DNA from: Stenotrophomonas chelatiphaga
Lineage (GTDB): Bacteria > Pseudomonadota > Gammaproteobacteria > Xanthomonadales > Xanthomonadaceae
DNA: 38,672 nucleotides
Direction: 5' to 3'
Assembly: GCF_001431535.1 (NCBI RefSeq)
Contig: NZ_LDJK01000021.1
Span: forward strand, 1-38,672
Positions 33,300 through 38,672 of this stretch are shown here, in pieces. Positions within the stretch are counted from its first letter, which is position 1; each line of letters begins with the position of its first letter. Below the pieces are notes generated by a model. It was not told the DNA's origin, ran no database searches, and saw only the letters and a program-made list of their open reading frames with translations. The translations under genes and the position numbers were made by a program.

Positions 33300-34127
33300 A
33301 TGAACAAGATCGTGATCGTCATGGCCCTGCTGGCCGCGACCAGCAGCGCTGCCGCCCAGGCACCGCAGGCCGGCGCGAAGGCACCGTCCTCCGCTGCTGC
33401 GGATTTCCTCGAACAGTTCGATCCGCAGGACACCGGCGCGGTCAGCTGGGCGCAGTTCGAGGCGTTCCGACGCGCACGCTACGCCGCGACCGACCGCAAC
33501 GGCGATGGCAGCGTGGACAAGCAGGAGTACATCGACGAGTACCTGCAGCGCTTCGACGAGCGCCTGGCCAAGGCCCGCGAAGGGCACCTGCGGCAGACCG
33601 ATACGCGCTTCAAGGCACTGGACCGCAACAACGACGGCCGCATCAGCCGCGATGAGTTCGACGCGGCCGGTGAACGCACCTGGGCTGGCTACGAGAAGAG
33701 CCAGGAAGCGACCCGCGAGAGTGCGGCGGCGAGCAACCGTGATCCGCTGAAGATGCCGACCTCGCACACCGCCAACGGCATGCTGGAACTGTATGACCGC
33801 AACGGCGACGGGGTGGTCGACCGGGCCGAGTTCGACGCTGCGCGTGCGGCGACCTTCGCCGCCACCGACGGCAACGGGGACGGCCAGCTGGACCTCGCCG
33901 AGTACACCGCCGAGTTTGCCGGCCGCCTGGATGCGCAGCGCGCCAAGGTACGCGAGGCCGGCGGTCGTCAGGCCGGCGTTCGTTTCGGTGCGCTGGACAG
34001 CGACAAGGACGGTCAGATGACCTTCGCCGAGTACCAGGTGTCGGGCAAGCGCCTGTTCGAGCGCGCGGACACCAACGGCGACCGGATCGTCGATGCGCGC
34101 GACCCGGAACCGGTGGCAACGCCCTGA
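33300..34127 (+). CDS. Exported multi-EF-hand calcium-binding protein
   Basis: The 275-residue product has a signal peptide (MNKIVIVMALLAATSSAAAQA) followed by about seven EF-hand-like loops. The best are DRNGDGSVDKQE, DRNNDGRISRDE, DRNGDGVVDRAE, DGNGDGQLDLAE and DSDKDGQMTFAE, all with D-x-D/N-x-D-G spacing. DPQDTGAVSWAQ and DTNGDRIVDARD are degenerate. It should bind Ca2+ in the periplasm. Its place between a DUF4198 protein and a hemoglobin-type receptor in an iron-regulated unit is unusual and suggests a part in metal or heme uptake or sensing. Confidence 0.88.
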   Translation: MNKIVIVMALLAATSSAAAQAPQAGAKAPSSAAADFLEQFDPQDTGAVSWAQFEAFRRARYAATDRNGDGSVDKQEYIDEYLQRFDERLAKAREGHLRQTDTRFKALDRNNDGRISRDEFDAAGERTWAGYEKSQEATRESAAASNRDPLKMPTSHTANGMLELYDRNGDGVVDRAEFDAARAATFAATDGNGDGQLDLAEYTAEFAGRLDAQRAKVREAGGRQAGVRFGALDSDKDGQMTFAEYQVSGKRLFERADTNGDRIVDARDPEPVATP

Positions 34128-34134
34128 TCCAACC

Positions 34135-34159
34135 GGGTGCCGGCACGCTGCCGGCACCC
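34135..34159 (+). terminator. Intercistronic hairpin before the receptor gene
   Basis: The 11-bp perfect stem GGGTGCCGGCA / TGCCGGCACCC closes a CGC loop 8 bases after the EF-hand stop. There is no T-run. It may reduce read-through or stabilise the upstream mRNA, setting the ratio of receptor to the first two proteins. Confidence 0.4.
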
Positions 34160-34289
34160 GCGCACCGCGCTCGATCGCCGCGCGCACGCAACCTCCCTTC
34201 TCACGACCTCCCAGCCCGCACCGGCGCCCCGCGCGCCGACAGCCAGGAACGGCGTACGTCCAGCCCTTTCTCCCTGCGGAGCTTTCCCG

Positions 34290-36599
34290 ATGAACCTGTC
34301 CTTATCCCTGCTTTCGCTGGCGGTGCTCGCCAGCCTGTCCGCGATTCCCGTCGCGCATGCCGACGCACCGGCCGATGCCGGGACCCTCGACACCGTGCGC
34401 GTGGAAGCCGAGCGCGCCAGGAAGAACACGTCGCGCAACCAGAACGTCACCGTCCTCAGCGCCGCCGACCTGGATGCGGAAATGGCCAACAACATGGAGG
34501 AAGCCATCCGCTACATTCCCGGCGTCAGCGTGGTCGACATGGGCCGCTTCGGTGACAACGGCTTCAACATCCGTGGCCTGGAAAGCGATCGCGTGGCGAT
34601 CACCGTGGACGGCCTGAGCCTGGGCGAATCGGTGGAGACCGCGCGTTCGTATGAGTTCTTCCGCGGTGGCCGCGGCGACGTGGACATCGACACGCTGAAG
34701 AGCCTGCAGGTGATCAAGGGCGCCGATTCCATCACTGCCGGCAGCGGGGCGCTGGGCGGCGCGGTGGTGTTCACCACCAAGGATCCGGCCGACTACCTGA
34801 AGCCGGCCGGCAACGATACGCACGTCGGCATGAAGTTCGGTTACAGCGGTTCCAACGATGAAACGATGGGGACGCTGACCTTCGCCAACCGCACCGGCAT
34901 CGCGGAATCGATGCTGGTCTACACCCGCCGCGACGGCCATGAGTCGGAGAGCTGGTACGACACCACGGTGGACCGCATCGGCGTCGGCAGGCGTACACCG
35001 GACCCGGTGGACAGCACCCGCGACAACCTGCTGGGCAAGCTGGACCTGCAGCTCGACGAGCGCAACACGCTCGGCTTCATGGTCGAGCGCGGCCGCGCCC
35101 GCAATGAAGTGGACAACCTGTCGCGGGTCTATTCGCCGGGCTACCTGGAGCGCCGCGGTGACGACCGCAACGACCGTGACCGTTACGGCGTGCGCTGGCA
35201 GTACCGTGCGCAGAACGCGTTGTTCGACAGCATGGAAGCGCAGCTGGACCACCAGGTCACCGAGAGCCGTGGGCTGACCACCATCCTCGCCGGCAGTGGC
35301 TGCCCGGGCCGCACCGTGCCATGCCTGCGCAGCGAGAACCGCTCCACCGAGCAGACCCTCGACCGTGCAGCGCTGGATTTCAGCAAGGTGCTGGACAACG
35401 CCGGCACGCGCCATGACATCGTCTACGGCCTGGCCTGGCAGACCCGCGACGTCGACTTCACGGCGGTGGACACGCGCTGGACGGCGGCCGGCGACATCGC
35501 CACCGTAGACCAGGATCCGCGCCAGGTGCCGAAGACCGATGCACGCAACTGGAACCTCTACCTGCGTGACAGCGTCACCCTGATGGATGAGCGGCTGGTG
35601 CTCAGCGGCGGCGCCCGCTACGACCGCTATGACTACTCGCCGACGGTGGACGCGACCTTCGTCGATCCGACCGGCAGCGTGCGCGACCTGCAGTTCTCAG
35701 CCCCCAGCTGGCAGCTCGGTGCCGAGTTCCGCTTCCTGCCCGACCACGCCGTGTGGGCCCAGGTCGGCCGTGGTTTCCGCGCGCCGAGCGTAGCCGACCT
35801 GTACTCGCCGACCGGCAGCACCGTTGCCTTCGATGCCATCACCGGTGCCCAGGTGCAGTTCGATACGTCTTCGTCCAACCCGGAGCTGGATGCGGAAAAG
35901 AGCCTCAACGTGGAGCTGGGCTACCGCTGGAGCACCGACCGTGGCCAGCTGGGTTTCTCGCTGTTCCGCGACCGCTACAGCAACTTCATCGAGACGGTCA
36001 CCACTGCCCAGGCGTATGCCAACGGCTACCGCACCACCGCGACCGCGCCGATCCAGTACAGCTACAACGCGACGATGCCGATGAACGCCGGCAAGGTCAC
36101 GGTGAAGGGGGCCGAGCTGGAAGGCCGCTGGCAGTTCAGCGATGCCTGGTCTTCGCGCATTGCCGCCGCTTACAGCGAAGGCGAGAAGGCCAACGGGGAC
36201 CCGCTTGAAAGCATCGTACCGGCCAGCGTGGTGGTCGGCCTGCGCTACGCGCCATCGCCGGTTTGGAACGTCACCGCCAACCTGACCCATGCGTGGGGCA
36301 AGGATGCCGACGATGCCTACACCACCCTGGCCAACGGCACGCGCGAGACGCCGGACTGGGTGGGCAAGGCCGATGGCTATACCGTGCTCGACCTGGTGGG
36401 CAGCTGGAACGTCACCGAGCAGCTGCGGGTCAGCGCGGGCGTGTACAACCTGACCGACCGTGAGTACTACCTGTGGCAGCGCGTGCGTGGCGTCTTCGAG
36501 GGCACCAACACGTTGTATGGCTACGTCAACGAGCAGGGCATCGGCCGTTACAGCGAGCCGGGCCGCAACGCACGGGTGACGGTGGCCTACAGCTTCTGA
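34290..36599 (+). CDS. TonB-dependent hemoglobin/transferrin/lactoferrin-family receptor
   Basis: The 769-residue product has a signal peptide MNLSLSLLSLAVLASLSAIPVAHA. The plug follows (GTLDTVRVEAERARKNTSRN, then MEEAIRYIPGVSVVDMGRFGDNGFNIRGLESDRVAITVDGL). The barrel has the FRAP motif (GFRAPSVADLYSP) and NPEL (SSNPELDAEKSLNVELG), close to the FRAP/NPNL pair of hemoglobin/heme receptors, and ends in VTVAYSF. The ATG at 34290 has GGAG upstream. It probably shares the Fur-controlled promoter before the DUF4198 gene; no second Fur box is seen in the 162-bp gap. Heme as substrate is inferred from the motifs. Confidence 0.88.
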   Translation: MNLSLSLLSLAVLASLSAIPVAHADAPADAGTLDTVRVEAERARKNTSRNQNVTVLSAADLDAEMANNMEEAIRYIPGVSVVDMGRFGDNGFNIRGLESDRVAITVDGLSLGESVETARSYEFFRGGRGDVDIDTLKSLQVIKGADSITAGSGALGGAVVFTTKDPADYLKPAGNDTHVGMKFGYSGSNDETMGTLTFANRTGIAESMLVYTRRDGHESESWYDTTVDRIGVGRRTPDPVDSTRDNLLGKLDLQLDERNTLGFMVERGRARNEVDNLSRVYSPGYLERRGDDRNDRDRYGVRWQYRAQNALFDSMEAQLDHQVTESRGLTTILAGSGCPGRTVPCLRSENRSTEQTLDRAALDFSKVLDNAGTRHDIVYGLAWQTRDVDFTAVDTRWTAAGDIATVDQDPRQVPKTDARNWNLYLRDSVTLMDERLVLSGGARYDRYDYSPTVDATFVDPTGSVRDLQFSAPSWQLGAEFRFLPDHAVWAQVGRGFRAPSVADLYSPTGSTVAFDAITGAQVQFDTSSSNPELDAEKSLNVELGYRWSTDRGQLGFSLFRDRYSNFIETVTTAQAYANGYRTTATAPIQYSYNATMPMNAGKVTVKGAELEGRWQFSDAWSSRIAAAYSEGEKANGDPLESIVPASVVVGLRYAPSPVWNVTANLTHAWGKDADDAYTTLANGTRETPDWVGKADGYTVLDLVGSWNVTEQLRVSAGVYNLTDREYYLWQRVRGVFEGTNTLYGYVNEQGIGRYSEPGRNARVTVAYSF

Positions 36600-36641
36600 C
36601 CGAGCCTGCCGGCCGCGGCGCTGCCCGGCGGGCGTAAACGA

Positions 36642-36673
36642 AGAAGGGACGGAGCTCGCGCTTCGTCCCTTCT
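36642..36673. terminator. Bidirectional terminator between receptor and helicase genes
   Basis: The 10-bp stem AGAAGGGACG / CGTCCCTTCT has a 12-base loop that itself can pair partly (GAGC/GCTT). It lies in the gap between the convergent stops. The T-tract is weak on both sides. Confidence 0.6.
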
Positions 36674-36720
36674 GCATTGCAGGCCTGACGGCACAGACCG
36701 TCAGCTACGCATGGCGCGGA

Positions 36721-38118
<1,398 letters not shown>

Positions 38119-38430
38119 TCGAGAAAGCTCCAAAAACAGAGAACGCCTGGCCGAATGGCCAAGCGGGGGCAGATCGATGAGATCGGCTGACTCGGAGCGT
38201 TCCCGTGAACCGCGCTGCGAGAAATTGGGTGCAGCCGGCGCGGAGAGCGCAGGCTGGAATGCGTGACGAACGGCGCCGGAGTGGGGGCGGGCGAGGGGTC
38301 GGGTGACCTGGCTCGCCGGCGGTCCCGGAGGGAAACGGACGGCCGCTGCAGACCGGCGAAGTCTAACCGAAGAATGAGATCCGGCGCAAAGGTGCGTGTT
38401 CAGGTTGGCTGGGTCTAGAAGCCGCATCCG
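38119..38430. other. Intergenic leader region upstream of rhlE
   Basis: No gene is seen. On the minus strand a short hairpin (TTGGCC-ATTC-GGCCAG, about 38141-38156) lies 20-45 bases before the rhlE start, and a TAGACT -10-like box is at about 38361-38366. If that promoter is used, the leader is about 240 nt. Confidence 0.4.
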
Positions 38431-38437
38431 GGCGCGC

Positions 38438-38568
38438 GCCGGGCGGGGAGGCGGTGCGGGGGACGGCAAAGGCCGCATCCTGCGGGCCTCGTTTCGCGCC
38501 ATCCATGGCGCTCAACGCCCCCGCACCGCCTCCCCGCCCGGCCCTCTGACAGGTTCCTGGTGTCCGCC
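38438..38568 (+). repeat. Structured repeat, copy C
   Basis: A perfect 25-bp outer stem (38438-38462 with 38518-38542) is unrelated in sequence to copies A and B. The inner hairpin GCGCCAT-CC-ATGGCGC (38496-38511) shares only the CATCCATG apex. The tail CTCTGACAGGTTCCTGGTG follows the stem as in A and B. It is in the same orientation as A. Confidence 0.8.
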
Positions 38569-38608
38569 GGGTGGGCAGCGCCGACGACTACGGTAGGAGC
38601 CGCTGCGA

Positions 38609-38648
38609 ACCCTCCCCGCCCGGGCTTCTGACAGGTCCCGTGTGCCCT
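38609..38648 (+). repeat. Structured repeat, partial copy D (right stem arm and tail)
   Basis: CCTCCCCGCCCGGGCTTCTG followed by ACAGGTCCCGTGTGCC copies the right arm end and tail of copy C, 70 bp further on. No matching left arm or inner hairpin is present, so it is a truncated copy. Confidence 0.6.
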
Positions 38649-38672
38649 TCGCGCGTGCGACGGCTGCATCAA

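Noticed and set aside
38119..38502. N-terminal extension of the RhlE helicase (128 residues)
   Set aside because: It is Pro/Arg/Ser-rich, overlaps repeat C, and the ATG at 38118 has a ribosome-binding site and the usual RhlE N-terminus.

Overview
The window is high-GC, gene-dense DNA that looks like a chromosomal segment of a Stenotrophomonas (Xanthomonadaceae). The main reasons are GTAG-type palindromic repeats with a GCCGAGC/GCTCGGC stem, many TonB-dependent receptors, weak or absent Shine-Dalgarno sequences with TACAAT/TAGAAT-like -10 boxes close to starts, and the gene content (dadA-alr next to lrp, fabA-fabB, a riboswitch-controlled btuB). No prophage, insertion sequence, tRNA, rRNA or CRISPR array is visible.

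Layout. 0.1-3.4 kb: a tiny Gln-rich ORF, then an Lrp-type regulator divergent from dadA-alr (alanine catabolism). 3.4-6.5 kb: a DUF3016 exported protein, an orphan hybrid PAS histidine kinase and a small conserved protein. 6.7-9.1 kb: a tightly overlapping rsmC-rsuA-HAD operon (16S rRNA modification). 9.3-12.3 kb: fabA-fabB, divergent from dinB, whose last codons lie inside a long palindrome. 12.4-14.7 kb: a NAD(P)-binding protein divergent from a LysR regulator, then gph. 14.9-17.8 kb: btuB with a cobalamin riboswitch, divergent from a CobC-like phosphatase.

18-25.8 kb is a methionine-sulfoxide-repair neighbourhood. A MocR regulator, the free-Met-R-sulfoxide reductase and a TfoX C-terminal-like protein form one unit. 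Next to it, msrB (predicted Tat lipoprotein), dipZ (CcdA membrane domain plus thioredoxin domain) and msrA (membrane-anchored) form a second unit. This second unit looks like a self-contained envelope repair pathway with its own electron supply. It is divergent from an OmpR-type two-component system, and an inverted repeat lies in the shared promoter region.

25.8-26.4 kb: an intergenic region downstream of queD holds the most striking non-coding signal, a candidate ~118-nt small RNA on the minus strand. Two successive hairpins have different stems but the identical apical loop UCCCUCCC, and the second hairpin is a textbook terminator. The predicted promoter lies inside a 17-bp palindrome. 26.5-31.9 kb: a TonB-dependent receptor followed by a secreted M14 carboxypeptidase.

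32.0-32.4 and 38.4-38.6 kb: three complete members and one partial member of a ~105-130-bp structured repeat family. Their outer stems are perfect but unrelated in sequence, and they share a CATCCATG apex and a GACAGGT tail. 32.4-36.6 kb: a Fur box precedes a DUF4198 protein, a multi-EF-hand protein and a hemoglobin/heme-type TonB receptor, probably one iron-regulated operon. 36.7-38.1 kb: a RhlE-type DEAD-box helicase.

All assignments are from reading the sequence. No database search or folding program was run.
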